A stretch of DNA of 64,000 nucleotides from an uncultured Pelagibacteraceae bacterium (GCA_902527635.1 CABZPS010000001.1:22117-86116); one strand, 5' to 3'; counted from the stretch's first letter, positions 19,753 to 29,786 are shown. The notes: a model not told the origin generated them from the sequence alone. Program-made: numbers and translations.

Positions 19753-20616
19753 TTATTTTTGGCATAAATTACAAAAGAATGTTGATCTGTTTGAAATATT
19801 TTTTTTTAAAATAATACCATTGCAATCTCCTCTTTTACATTTAAGCCCCTCTTTTTGATAAACTTTAAAATTTTTTTGAAAAGATCCTTTATTTCCAGTA
19901 ATATGTTTAAAGTCTCTTATTGAAGATCCTCCTCCTTTTATAGCATTCAAAAGAACTAACTTTGTGTTTTTTAGAATTTTTTTACACTCAACCTTATTGA
20001 TAGATTTTCCCTCTTTGACGGGATTTATCTTGCTAAGATAAAGAATTTCACTAGCATAAATATTTCCAATTCCTGATACAAAATTTTGATCTAAAAGAAG
20101 ATTTTTAATATTTTTTTTTTTATTTCTTAAATTATCATTAATATAGCTTATATCAAATTTAGGGTTAAAAGGTTCGGGACCTAATTTTTCAAATCTTTTT
20201 TCTAAAGAGTATTGATCTTTTATAATTTCAAAAAAACCAAATCTTCTAGGATCATTATATACCAATTTAAATTTATCAAAAAAAATTTCGATATGATTAT
20301 GTTTATCAGGTAATTTTGGAGAGTTATAAAAACTTGTATTAGTTAAAAAATTTTTTTTATTATATTTCAAAAGATGAATTGTGCCACTCATACCAAGATG
20401 AATTAACAATTTATTTCTTTTAGATAAAAAAAGAATTAAATATTTCGAAAATCTATCAACATCTAAAATTATTTGGTTTTCTAAAATTTTTTCAAAATTT
20501 TGAGGTATTTTAACCCTTAAATTTCTATTCCTTACTATTACCTTTTTTATAGTTTTTTGTATTATTTTTTTATTTAATGATTGTCTTATAATTTCTACTT
20601 CTGGTAATTCTGGCAT
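19753..20616 (-). CDS. mutM: Formamidopyrimidine-DNA glycosylase
   Basis: MPELPEVEIIRQSL, HLGMSGTIHL, DPRRFGFFEI, C-terminal zinc finger. Confidence 0.96.
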   Translation of the reverse strand: MPELPEVEIIRQSLNKKIIQKTIKKVIVRNRNLRVKIPQNFEKILENQIILDVDRFSKYLILFLSKRNKLLIHLGMSGTIHLLKYNKKNFLTNTSFYNSPKLPDKHNHIEIFFDKFKLVYNDPRRFGFFEIIKDQYSLEKRFEKLGPEPFNPKFDISYINDNLRNKKKNIKNLLLDQNFVSGIGNIYASEILYLSKINPVKEGKSINKVECKKILKNTKLVLLNAIKGGGSSIRDFKHITGNKGSFQKNFKVYQKEGLKCKRGDCNGIILKKNISNRSTFFCNLCQK

Positions 20617-20648
20617 TTCATACTATATTATTTGTATATTTAAATGTT

Positions 20649-21353
20649 ATGCAACAAGATCTTCAAAATAAAAAAGGACTAGTTCAAAGTGTCTTTAACC
20701 AAGTTTATGATCAATATGATCTTATGAATGACCTAATGTCATTAGGTATTCATAGAGTATGGAAAAAAAACTTATTAAATATGATGAATCCTTCTATTAA
20801 CCAAAATTTAATAGATGTTGCCTGTGGAACTGGAGATATAGCGAAAATCTATCTGAATAATGTGGGTAAAAATGCTGACGTAACTTGCGTTGATCCAAAT
20901 AAAAGAATGATAAATATTGCTAAAAAAAAATTACCTAAATATAAAAATCTAAAATGGTATATATCCTCAGCTGAAAGTTTACCTGTTTCGAGTAAGTCCT
21001 TTGATTTTTATACGATTAGCTTTGGATTAAGAAATACAAAAAATATAAAAGAATCCTTGAAAGAAGCATACAGAGTTTTAAAACCAGGAGGTCGATTTTT
21101 ATGTCTTGAATTTTCAAAAATTCAAAACACTAATTTAAATAAACTTTATAAAAATTATTCAAAGCTAATTCCAGAAATTGGAAAAATCGTTGTTGGAAAA
21201 AAAGAACCTTACCAGTATTTGATTAAAAGTATTGAAAATTTTGTTAATCAGCATGAGCTCATAGACTTAATGCACGAAAGCAAATTTGATAAGTGTGATT
21301 ACACAAATTTGTCTGGCGGTATAGTTTCAATTCATAGTGGTTGGAAAATATAA
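20649..21353 (+). CDS. ubiE: Ubiquinone/menaquinone biosynthesis methyltransferase UbiE
   Basis: VFNQVYDQYDLMNDLMSLGIHRVWK, DVACGTGDIA, LKPGGRFLCLEFSK. Confidence 0.95.
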   Translation: MQQDLQNKKGLVQSVFNQVYDQYDLMNDLMSLGIHRVWKKNLLNMMNPSINQNLIDVACGTGDIAKIYLNNVGKNADVTCVDPNKRMINIAKKKLPKYKNLKWYISSAESLPVSSKSFDFYTISFGLRNTKNIKESLKEAYRVLKPGGRFLCLEFSKIQNTNLNKLYKNYSKLIPEIGKIVVGKKEPYQYLIKSIENFVNQHELIDLMHESKFDKCDYTNLSGGIVSIHSGWKI

Positions 21354-22921
21354 TGATCAAAAAAATAATAATATTATTTAAACTTGGAAGAAAAGTCGCA
21401 AAATCAGATATTTTGGATATAATCTCAAAATTTCAAAAGCCACCTTTATTTATTAAAATTTTATTTAAAATTTTATCTTTCTCTTTTTCATCCAAAAACA
21501 ATACACGAGTAAACAATAATGAAGGAGAAAGGTTATCTAAATCTTTAGAGTCAATGGGTACAACTTTTATAAAACTAGGTCAATTCCTAGCAACAAGACC
21601 AGACATTATTGGTGAAAGTTTATCGAAGGAACTTGAAAATCTTCAAGATAGATTGCCCCCTTTTTCTCAAGATCAAGCAAAAAAAATTATTAATGATGAT
21701 TTAGGAATTAATACCTATAACTCAATTATTGATTTAAGCGAACCTGTTGCAGCTGCATCTATAGCTCAAGTTCATAAGGCTAAAATAGACGATAATGGAA
21801 TAATAAAAGATGTTGCAATAAAAATTTTGCGGCCTGATATTAAAAAAATTTTCAATGATGAAATTGATGCTATAATGTTATTTGCATTTTTAGTTGAGTC
21901 TTTAATGAAAAAAACAAAAAGATTGAAACTTGTAGAAGTAGTTTTTTTACTTAAAGAAATTACTAATCTTGAAATGGACCTAAGATTTGAAGCTGCTGCT
22001 GCAAATGAATATGCAGAAAACACAAAAAATGATATTGGTTTTAATGTTCCAAAAATTTACTGGAATTATACTAGTGAAAATGTAATGACACTAGACTGGG
22101 TGGAGGGTATCTCAATTAGAGAAACAGATGCGTTAAAAAAAAAAGAAATAAATACAAAAAAATTAGCAGAAGATATTATCCAAAATTTTCTTAGACATGC
22201 TGTTAGAGACGGTTTTTTTCATGCAGATATGCATCAAGGAAATATTTTGATAGATAATGATGGGCATATTGTTCCAATTGATTTTGGAATTATGGGCAGG
22301 CTCGATAAAATGAGTAAAAGATTTTTGGCTGAAATACTCTTTGGTTTTATTCAAAGAGACTACAAAAAAGTTGCGGAGGTCCATTTAATTGCAGGTTTGG
22401 TGCCAAAAGATGTCCCGATAAATGATCTTGCTCAAGCTTTAAGGTCTATTGGTGAGCCTATTTTTGGTCAAGCAGTTAAAGATATATCTGGTGGAAAATT
22501 ATTAAAACAACTTTTTGATGTCACAGAAAAATTTAATATGCAAACACAACCGCAATTATTAATGTTACAAAAAACAATGGTAGTAGTTGAAGGAGTAGCA
22601 AGAAAATTAAATCCTGAAACAAACATTTGGACTACATCTAAACCTATTCTTGAAAACTGGTTGAAAGAGACAAAAAACCCTATGACTACAATTAATGAAA
22701 CAATTAATAGCACATCAGAGGTAATAAAAAGATTACCAGAATTTCCAGAAATAATGGATAAAGCTAATCAGGCTCTTACTTTTTTGGCTAATGGACAAAT
22801 TCCTCAAAACTCAAATTCTTATAATGCATTAAGTGATAAAAGATCTGAAATGGTAGCTTTCAGAAATCAATCTATAATAGGTTTTTTATTGCTTGTAATT
22901 CTTGGCCTACTAGTATTTTAA
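21353..22921 (+). CDS. ubiB: Ubiquinone biosynthesis kinase-like protein UbiB
   Basis: GTTFIKLGQFLATRPD, EPVAAASIAQVHKA, DGFFHADMHQGN; start chosen at ATG 21353 (TAATG overlap) rather than 21341. Confidence 0.94.
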   Translation: MIKKIIILFKLGRKVAKSDILDIISKFQKPPLFIKILFKILSFSFSSKNNTRVNNNEGERLSKSLESMGTTFIKLGQFLATRPDIIGESLSKELENLQDRLPPFSQDQAKKIINDDLGINTYNSIIDLSEPVAAASIAQVHKAKIDDNGIIKDVAIKILRPDIKKIFNDEIDAIMLFAFLVESLMKKTKRLKLVEVVFLLKEITNLEMDLRFEAAAANEYAENTKNDIGFNVPKIYWNYTSENVMTLDWVEGISIRETDALKKKEINTKKLAEDIIQNFLRHAVRDGFFHADMHQGNILIDNDGHIVPIDFGIMGRLDKMSKRFLAEILFGFIQRDYKKVAEVHLIAGLVPKDVPINDLAQALRSIGEPIFGQAVKDISGGKLLKQLFDVTEKFNMQTQPQLLMLQKTMVVVEGVARKLNPETNIWTTSKPILENWLKETKNPMTTINETINSTSEVIKRLPEFPEIMDKANQALTFLANGQIPQNSNSYNALSDKRSEMVAFRNQSIIGFLLLVILGLLVF

Positions 22922-22929
22922 TTCACAAA

Positions 22930-24135
22930 ATGAAAAATTTAGCTGATAAAAAAATTTTATTTATAATTTGTGGAGGAATTGCTGCATATAAAAGTTTAGA
23001 ATTGATTAGATTATTTAGGAAAAATAAGGCTTCTATAAAAACAATTTTAACAAGGAGTGCTAAAAAATTTGTAACTACCTTATCAATTACTTCATTATCA
23101 CAAGGCAAAGTTTACGAAAATCTATTTAGTATAGAAAATGAGTTAGAAATGGACCATATTGCTTTATCAAGGTGGGCTGATGTAATTATTGTTGCTCCTG
23201 TAACTGCAAATACTATTTCAAAACTTGCAACTGGAAATGCTGAAGATTTAGCTTCAACTGTTATTCTAGCATCTAATAAACAAGTTTACTTGGCTCCTGC
23301 AATGAATGTAAGAATGTGGGAGCATCAATCGACTAAAGATAATCTGAAAATTCTGAAGAATTATGGTTATAAAGTTATAGGTCCTATTACCGGTGATATG
23401 GCATGTGGAGAGTATGGTGAAGGTAAAATGTCTGAACCAATAGAAATATTTAATGAAATCCAAAATTTTTTTGAAACTAGCAAAGGAAATAAAAAGATAA
23501 AAGCTTTGGTTACCGCAGGTCCAACAAATGAATATATTGATCCAGTAAGATTTATTTCGAATAAATCAAGTGGTAAGCAAGGTTATGAAATTGCAAAATC
23601 TCTACATAAAAGAGGATTTGATACAACTTTAATATCAGGTCCGACTAATCTAAATATAGATCAAGAAATTAAACTTATAAAAGTTGAAACAGCAGATGAA
23701 ATGTTTAAAGCTACTCAAAAAAATTTACCAACGGATATTGCAGTATTTTCAGCCGCAGTTTCTGACTTTAAGATTGATGTAAAAAGTAAAGATAAGATAA
23801 AAAAAAAAGAAAGCCTAAATATCAAATTAGAGAGAAATGTTGATATCTTGAATTATATTTCAAATCATAATTCAATGAGACCAAAGCTAGTTATTGGTTT
23901 TGCAGCTGAGACAAAAAATTTAAACCTAAATGCCGTAAAAAAACTTAAAAATAAAAACTGTGATTGGATCATTGCAAATGATGTGTCTAAAAAAAACATT
24001 GGTTTTGATAGTGATTATAACGAGGTTACAATTCATTTTAATAATTTTAAAAAGAAAAAAGAGATACTTTCATACAAAAAGAAATCTGAAATCTCAGAGG
24101 AAATTGTTGATAGAATTGTTACTCAGATGAATTAA
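22930..24135 (+). CDS. coaBC: Bifunctional phosphopantothenoylcysteine decarboxylase/synthetase
   Basis: GGIAAYKSLELIR, APAMNVRMW, VTAGPTNEYIDPVRFISNKSSGKQGYEIA. Confidence 0.95.
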   Translation: MKNLADKKILFIICGGIAAYKSLELIRLFRKNKASIKTILTRSAKKFVTTLSITSLSQGKVYENLFSIENELEMDHIALSRWADVIIVAPVTANTISKLATGNAEDLASTVILASNKQVYLAPAMNVRMWEHQSTKDNLKILKNYGYKVIGPITGDMACGEYGEGKMSEPIEIFNEIQNFFETSKGNKKIKALVTAGPTNEYIDPVRFISNKSSGKQGYEIAKSLHKRGFDTTLISGPTNLNIDQEIKLIKVETADEMFKATQKNLPTDIAVFSAAVSDFKIDVKSKDKIKKKESLNIKLERNVDILNYISNHNSMRPKLVIGFAAETKNLNLNAVKKLKNKNCDWIIANDVSKKNIGFDSDYNEVTIHFNNFKKKKEILSYKKKSEISEEIVDRIVTQMN

Positions 24136-24572
24136 TGGTCAGAGTATTAATTAAAAAACTTGATCCTAGTGTTACTCTTCCATCTTATAAGACTAGTGGA
24201 GCTTCGGGTATGGACCTAATGGCTTTTGTGAAGGAAAAAATAGTAATTAAACCGCAAGCTTCAGCTCTAATTCCAACAGGTTTATCTGTCGCCTTCTCTG
24301 AAGATTATGAGATACAAATAAGACCGCGTTCTGGTCTAGCAGCTAAAAATAACATTAGTGTTTTAAATACTCCTGGAACTATTGACAGTGATTATAGAGG
24401 TGAATTAAAAATTATTATATTTAATCATAGTAATCATGATTTTGTGGTTAATAGTAATGATAGAATTGCACAAATGGTTTTAACGCCTATTGCAAAAATA
24501 GAATTAAAGGAAGCGAATGATTTACCCAAAACTTTAAGAGGAGAGGGTGGATTTGGCTCAACAGGTAAATGA
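24135..24572 (+). CDS. dut: dUTP diphosphatase
   Basis: GASGMDLMA, RPRSGLAAK, GTIDSDYRGE, RGEGGFGSTG. Confidence 0.97.
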   Translation: MVRVLIKKLDPSVTLPSYKTSGASGMDLMAFVKEKIVIKPQASALIPTGLSVAFSEDYEIQIRPRSGLAAKNNISVLNTPGTIDSDYRGELKIIIFNHSNHDFVVNSNDRIAQMVLTPIAKIELKEANDLPKTLRGEGGFGSTGK

Positions 24573-25312
24573 GTCAAAATTTAAATAAAAGCCAGGTCGC
24601 GAGATTCTCAAGACAAATAATTTTGAGGAATATTGGTGCTTTAGGTCAAAAAAAAATAATTAAATCTAAAGTTCTTATCATTGGAATGGGTGGTTTAGGT
24701 TGTTCTGTTGCAGAATTTCTTACTAGAGCAGGTGTTGGTAATCTGGGGATAATTGACTTCGATAATGTGGATATAACTAATATTCATCGACAAAGCCTTT
24801 ATGATGTAAAAGATATAAAAAAATCAAAAGTTATAGTTGCAAAAAAAAAATTACATAAAATTAATTCAAGAACAAAAATTAATTGTTACAAAGTTAAACT
24901 CAACAAAGGTAATATACAAAATATAACTAGCAAATATGATTATATTATAGATGGATCAGATAACTTCAAAACTAAATTTTTGGTAAATGATTATTGTAAA
25001 AAAACAAAAAAATTTTTAGTGGTAGGAGCTATAAGTAAATTTGATGGACATATTTTTACTTTTAATTTTAAAAATAAAAATACACCATGCATAAGATCTT
25101 TTTTTCAAGAAAAAGAAATCTCAGATGATATCTTAAGTTGTGAATATGGTGGCGTTTTAGGAACTGTTGCAGGTATAATTGGTACAATTCAAGCCAATGA
25201 AATATTAAAAAAAATCCTAAACATTGGTAAGGATTTAAATGGATATATCCTTATAATTGATTTACTAAATCTAAATTTTAGAAAAGTAAAATTAAAAAAA
25301 TTAAGAATATGA
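24569..25312 (+). CDS. MoeB/ThiF-type E1-like adenylyltransferase
   Basis: RFSRQIILRNIGALGQKKI, IGMGGLGCSVAEFLTRAGVGNLGIID, NIHRQ. Confidence 0.9.
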   Translation: MSQNLNKSQVARFSRQIILRNIGALGQKKIIKSKVLIIGMGGLGCSVAEFLTRAGVGNLGIIDFDNVDITNIHRQSLYDVKDIKKSKVIVAKKKLHKINSRTKINCYKVKLNKGNIQNITSKYDYIIDGSDNFKTKFLVNDYCKKTKKFLVVGAISKFDGHIFTFNFKNKNTPCIRSFFQEKEISDDILSCEYGGVLGTVAGIIGTIQANEILKKILNIGKDLNGYILIIDLLNLNFRKVKLKKLRI

Positions 25313-25764
25313 AAATAATGTTACAAAAAAAAATATTATTACTTTTTTTAATGTTTTTTTATTTACCTAACTGTTTGGCAAATGAAGTTTTTTTATCTTT
25401 AAAAAAAAATAAAGTTAATGTCAGATATGGACCTAGCCTAGAGTCTCCCATAAAATATGTCTATAAGAAAATTAATCTCCCAATAAAACAAATTGATAAA
25501 AATGAAAATTTTCGAAGGATTATTGATGTAAAAAATAATAGCGGCTGGATACATATTTCACAGTTAAAACAGATAAATTCAATTATACCACTTAAGGATA
25601 AAATTTTATTCCGAAAACCATCTAATTTTTCAAAGCCTTTAGCAAAAATCAAAAAAGGTAGAATATTAATTGTTAAAAGATGTAATGAAAATTGGTGTCA
25701 AATTAAAACGTCTAAATTTAAGGGATGGATTAAAAACACCAATATTTGGGGAAAAATTAAATAA
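25309..25764 (+). CDS. Periplasmic SH3 (bacterial SH3b) domain protein
   Basis: Signal peptide; KVNVRYGPSLESPIKYVYKKINLPIK...WIHISQL; GWIKN. Confidence 0.78.
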   Translation: MKIMLQKKILLLFLMFFYLPNCLANEVFLSLKKNKVNVRYGPSLESPIKYVYKKINLPIKQIDKNENFRRIIDVKNNSGWIHISQLKQINSIIPLKDKILFRKPSNFSKPLAKIKKGRILIVKRCNENWCQIKTSKFKGWIKNTNIWGKIK

Positions 25765-25779
25765 TTTTAAAATATTTAA

Positions 25780-25959
25780 TTATTTTTGTTGCGCACAAAC
25801 GTCTTTGATCACCGGTGTATTGGCACAATCACCACATTTTGTTTTCTGCACAATACAACCATCATCAAGAACTTCAACATCAACTACTTTATCACATTTT
25901 GAACATGTTGAAGAAATTGTAAGCCCGCACTTTTTACAATTATAATTTTCAATTTGCAT
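25780..25959 (-). CDS. 59-aa Cys-rich zinc-ribbon-like protein
   Basis: MQIENYNCKKCGLTISSTCSKCDKVVDVEVLDDGCIVQKTKCGDCANTPVIKDVCAQQK; three CxxC motifs, eight Cys in total. Confidence 0.72.
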   Translation of the reverse strand: MQIENYNCKKCGLTISSTCSKCDKVVDVEVLDDGCIVQKTKCGDCANTPVIKDVCAQQK

Positions 25960-26004
25960 ATCTATAAAATAATATTATGCGAAATGCTTTCAAGAAAAAT
26001 CTAT

Positions 26005-26023
26005 GAGAATAATTATCATTAGC
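26005..26023. promoter_or_regulatory. Fur-box-like palindrome 1
   Basis: GAGAATAATTATCATTAGC, 15/19 to GATAATGATAATCATTATC (counted by eye). Confidence 0.6.
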
Positions 26024-26034
26024 ACGTTTTTTTT

Positions 26035-26053
26035 GATAATGATAATTATTATC
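26035..26053. promoter_or_regulatory. Fur-box-like palindrome 2
   Basis: GATAATGATAATTATTATC, 18/19 to the canonical Fur box (counted by eye). Confidence 0.75.
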
Positions 26054-26099
26054 AAGAATTACCTTAGAAAAAAAATTACAATTCTTTTTCTAAATTTTT

Positions 26100-26339
26100 T
26101 TAATTTTTTGTCTTACTAGCCCACCATTTATCTAAAATAAAATACCAAACAGAGTTAGCTATCGGCTCAACAATCGCATCAGTCAATGCGATCATAAAGG
26201 AAACATCAGCAACTAACATTAAAACAGTTATTGCTATCGCAAAATGTCCAATTGTATAGATTATTGTTCTTAGGATAGAACCTTTGTTATTTTGATAGAT
26301 ATTGCCTGCTGCTTTAAATATTCCGCTAGTTATTTCCAT
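26100..26339 (-). CDS. DUF2061-type small membrane protein
   Basis: 79 aa; SILRTIIYTIGHFAIAITVLMLVADVSFMIALTDAIVEPIANSVWYFILDKWW. Confidence 0.72.
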   Translation of the reverse strand: MEITSGIFKAAGNIYQNNKGSILRTIIYTIGHFAIAITVLMLVADVSFMIALTDAIVEPIANSVWYFILDKWWASKTKN

Positions 26340-26938
26340 ATTTTTTCCTTAAATGGGCTTTCCAGTACACAAGCCACTAAGTGTATTCTTGCTTGTTCAC
26401 CTCCATTAAAAAAATTGTGATATTTTGTGTTATTAGTTATCCAAACTTTCCCATCAGCAGGGAGGTGTTTTGCAACATTCTCAATTACCATCGAACAACC
26501 CTTGTTAGTAATAATGGGTACATGCAGTCTACACTCTGGGTCTTTATGCCAGCTAAGTGTTGACCTTGGCTCTTTTAACAAAAGTCTTACTCTTCCTAGT
26601 TTAAATCTTTTACTTAATATGTCGTAAACTTCTTTAAAATAAGTATTCTCAAATTCAGGGATTAATTGTGTATATTTAGATTCATCTATATCAATATCTC
26701 TAGAGACTTCTTTTCCAGTTTCATCTGCTATAGTCCAATATTTTCCTCGTATATTGTTTCCTTCAATAGAACTTTTGTCATTTGGAATTTGATTTAATGA
26801 TATTGCACCAAAATGCGTTACTCCAGGAGAGTTGAATTTTTTAGCTTTTAAAATTTTATCTAAGTCTTCTCTTAATCTTGTGATATCAAAATTAAGGTCT
26901 GGAACCTCATAAAAATCATCGAAAGTTACTGACGGCAT
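26330..26938 (-). CDS. Aspartyl/asparaginyl beta-hydroxylase-family dioxygenase
   Basis: 202 aa; LSWHKDPECRLHVPI...GKVWITNNTKYHNFFNGGEQARIHLV (HxD...H). Confidence 0.78.
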   Translation of the reverse strand: MPSVTFDDFYEVPDLNFDITRLREDLDKILKAKKFNSPGVTHFGAISLNQIPNDKSSIEGNNIRGKYWTIADETGKEVSRDIDIDESKYTQLIPEFENTYFKEVYDILSKRFKLGRVRLLLKEPRSTLSWHKDPECRLHVPIITNKGCSMVIENVAKHLPADGKVWITNNTKYHNFFNGGEQARIHLVACVLESPFKEKIWK

Positions 26939-26960
26939 AAAATAATCATTTAGTTTTTTA

Positions 26961-29198
26961 TTAATTTAATTTTAGGTCAAATCTGTCCGAATTCATTACT
27001 TTAACCCACGCAGCAATAAAATCATTAATAAATTTATCACCCGAATCCTCACATGCATAAACTTCTGCTAATGCTCTTAATTGAGAATTTGAACCAAAAA
27101 TCAAATCAACTCTCGTTGCTTTCCATTTAATTTTTTGAGTTTTTCTATCTTTTCCTATAAAAGTCTGCTCTGATTTATCTTCTTCTTTCCAAGTTGTGTT
27201 CATATCTAGTAGGTTTATGAAATAATCATTTGTAAGATAACCAGGTTTTTTTGTGAAAACACCATTCTCTGAATTATCATAATTAGTATCTAAAACTCGC
27301 ATTCCACCTATTAGGGCTGTCATTTCAGGCGCTGTTAAACCCATCAATTGAGCCTTATCTACTAATTTTTCTTCTGCAGAAACATTTGAAGTCCCTCCAT
27401 TTAAGTAATTTCTAAAACCATCTGCTTGTGGTTCTAGAAGGCTAAATGAATTAACATCAGTTTGGTCTTGTCTCGCATCACCTCTCCCTGCTGAAAATGG
27501 AACTTTAACTTTATAACCAGCTTTTTTTGCGGCCATTTCGACTCCAACACCCCCTGCTAGTACAATTAAGTCAGCCATTGAAACACTTTTCTTATTACCG
27601 TCAAATTTACTTTTGATTTTACTCAAGGCTTTAATTACATTTGATAACTTCTTAGGATTATTAACTTTCCAATCTTTTTGAGGCTCTAACATTATCCTTG
27701 CACCATTAGCACCACCTCTTTTGTCTGATCCTCTAAAAGTTGACGCTGATGCCCAAGCGGTTGATACTAAATCTGAAATTGATATTTTTGATTTAGAAAT
27801 TTTATTTTTTAAATCTTTAATATCTTTTGATTTGAGTTTATATTTTGGTTTATCTATTGGATCTTGCCAAATTAATTGTTCTTTTGGAACTTCACTACCA
27901 AGATAACAAACTCTAGGACCCATATCTCTGTGAGTTAATTTAAACCAAGCTTTTGCGAATGCATCATGAAACTCTTTTGGATTTTGATGAAAATGTTTTG
28001 TAATGGGTCCATAACTTGGATCAACTTTCATTGAGATGTCAGTTGTTTGCATCATTGGTGGGTGTAGCACACCTTTCTTGTGTGCATCAGGAACCATTTT
28101 AATTTCTTGACCATTTTTCTTAGGCGTCCATTGATGAGCTCCAGCGGGGCTTTTTGTAAGCTCCCATTCATGTCCGTACAAACAATCTAAATAACCCATA
28201 TCCCATTTTATAGGATTTTGTGTCCAAGCACCCTCAATACCACTGCTTATTGTATCAACGCCTTTTCCAGATTTATAACCACTATTCCATCCAGATGACT
28301 GGTCTTGAAGTTTTGAAGCCTCAGGATCAGGACCCTTGAATGACTCAGATGCTGCACCATGAGATTTGCCAAATGTATGTCCTCCAGCAACTAAAGCGGC
28401 TGTCTCATAATCATTCATTGCCATTCTTCCAAATGTCTCTCTAATATCGTGTGCTGCAAGTTTAGGATCTGGATTAGCATCAGGCCCTTGTGGGTTAACA
28501 TAAATTAGACCCATATGTGAAGCACCCAATGGTTGTTCTAAATCTCTTTTTCCACTATATCTCTCAACACCTAACATTTCTTTTTCTGAACCCCAATAGA
28601 TATCATCCTCTGGTTCCCAAATATCTGTTCTACCCGCTCCAAAACCAAAAGTTTTAAAACCCATTGAGTCTAGAGCAATATTTCCAACAAGTATAAATAA
28701 ATCTGCCCATGAAATTTTTCTTCCGTACTTTTTTTTGATTGGCCATAAAAGTAATCTAGCTTTATCTAAATTTACGTTGTCTGGCCAAGAATTAAGTGGT
28801 GCAAATCTCTGATTACCTGTTCCTGCTCCACCTCTACCATCACCAGTTCTGTAAGTTCCTGCCGCATGCCAAGCAAGCCTAATAAACAACGGTCCATAAT
28901 GACCATAATCAGCTGGCCACCACTCCTGAGAGTCTGTCATTAATTTTTTTAAATCTTTTTTAAGAGCTTTATAATTAAGTTTTTTAAATTCTTTGGCGTA
29001 ACTAAATTTTTTATCCATGGGGTTGGAAAGATTTGAATGCTGACTTAAAATTTTAAGATTTAGACTGTTTGGCCAAAAATCTCTAACTGTTTGACCTCTT
29101 CCTGCAGAAAACTTAGCAGGTGTTCCTGCTCCAGTGAATGGACACTTGCTCATTTCGTTAGCTTTAAACGATTTATTTTTAAAATTTTCAGTACTCAT
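26961..29198 (-). CDS. katG: Catalase-peroxidase KatG
   Basis: 745 aa; [65 protein letters not shown]. Confidence 0.97.
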   Translation of the reverse strand: MSTENFKNKSFKANEMSKCPFTGAGTPAKFSAGRGQTVRDFWPNSLNLKILSQHSNLSNPMDKKFSYAKEFKKLNYKALKKDLKKLMTDSQEWWPADYGHYGPLFIRLAWHAAGTYRTGDGRGGAGTGNQRFAPLNSWPDNVNLDKARLLLWPIKKKYGRKISWADLFILVGNIALDSMGFKTFGFGAGRTDIWEPEDDIYWGSEKEMLGVERYSGKRDLEQPLGASHMGLIYVNPQGPDANPDPKLAAHDIRETFGRMAMNDYETAALVAGGHTFGKSHGAASESFKGPDPEASKLQDQSSGWNSGYKSGKGVDTISSGIEGAWTQNPIKWDMGYLDCLYGHEWELTKSPAGAHQWTPKKNGQEIKMVPDAHKKGVLHPPMMQTTDISMKVDPSYGPITKHFHQNPKEFHDAFAKAWFKLTHRDMGPRVCYLGSEVPKEQLIWQDPIDKPKYKLKSKDIKDLKNKISKSKISISDLVSTAWASASTFRGSDKRGGANGARIMLEPQKDWKVNNPKKLSNVIKALSKIKSKFDGNKKSVSMADLIVLAGGVGVEMAAKKAGYKVKVPFSAGRGDARQDQTDVNSFSLLEPQADGFRNYLNGGTSNVSAEEKLVDKAQLMGLTAPEMTALIGGMRVLDTNYDNSENGVFTKKPGYLTNDYFINLLDMNTTWKEEDKSEQTFIGKDRKTQKIKWKATRVDLIFGSNSQLRALAEVYACEDSGDKFINDFIAAWVKVMNSDRFDLKLN

Positions 29199-29233
29199 TA
29201 TATGTTCCCCTAATAATTAGATTGTTTATGTAG

Positions 29234-29250
29234 TTTATAATGATTCTAAA
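29234..29250. promoter_or_regulatory. Irr/PerR-like box upstream of katG
   Basis: TTTATAATGATTCTAAA; one mismatch to TTTAGAAnnnTTCTAAA, one to the PerR-type TTATAATnATTATAA. Confidence 0.55.
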
Positions 29251-29293
29251 TAAGTGTCAATTGGTTTAAAATGACGCTAAATTAATCGAGAAC

Positions 29294-29692
29294 TTAATCT
29301 TCTAATTTTACTAAAACTTCGACAGATTTAATTTTTTTACCGTTAATTTTTTTTAAAATATTTATTGGTCCTACATCTGAATTTTTTAAATCAATTAATT
29401 TATCATCTTTTAAGTCGTAAAAATGATGATGATCAGTAACATTTGTGTCAAAATAGGTCTGACTTGAGTTTATTGGAATTTGTTTTAGATACCCTTTTTT
29501 TTCAAAAGCATGGACGGTATTATATATTGTTGCTAATGAAATTTTGTTATTTTTTTGCCTCTTAATTTTCTGATCTAGCTCATTAATTGTGAAATGAAAT
29601 GTCTTTTCAGTATCAAATAAAACCTCACATATTTGAAGTCTTTGTTTAGTTGGTCGTAATCCAGAATTTCTTAATTTATCGATATATTTCAC
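29294..29692 (-). CDS. Fur-superfamily regulator, Irr-like
   Basis: 132 aa; LRPTKQRLQICEVLF, SLATIYNTVHAFEKKGYLKQI, TDHHHFYDL; no CxxC zinc motifs; next to fabA. Confidence 0.82.
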   Translation of the reverse strand: MKYIDKLRNSGLRPTKQRLQICEVLFDTEKTFHFTINELDQKIKRQKNNKISLATIYNTVHAFEKKGYLKQIPINSSQTYFDTNVTDHHHFYDLKDDKLIDLKNSDVGPINILKKINGKKIKSVEVLVKLED

Positions 29693-29710
29693 TATTAAAC
29701 CTAATTGTTA

Positions 29711-29727
29711 TTTAAAATTATTCTAAA
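29711..29727. promoter_or_regulatory. Irr/PerR-like box in the irr-fabA intergenic region
   Basis: TTTAAAATTATTCTAAA; one mismatch to TTTAGAAnnnTTCTAAA. Confidence 0.5.
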
Positions 29728-29786
29728 CTAAGGTTAAATTTATATTATATAATGGTAAAATCAAGTAAATAAGGATACTCAATTTT

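Noticed and set aside
25670-25945. Plus-strand 91-aa ORF
   Set aside because: Overlaps the SH3 gene out of frame and is antisense to the better-supported 59-aa Cys-rich gene.
26064-26094. Hairpin TTAGAAAAA...TTTTTCTAA after DUF2061
   Set aside because: All A/T-rich stem with no T-tract on the transcribed (minus) strand; could be chance, so not called as a terminator.
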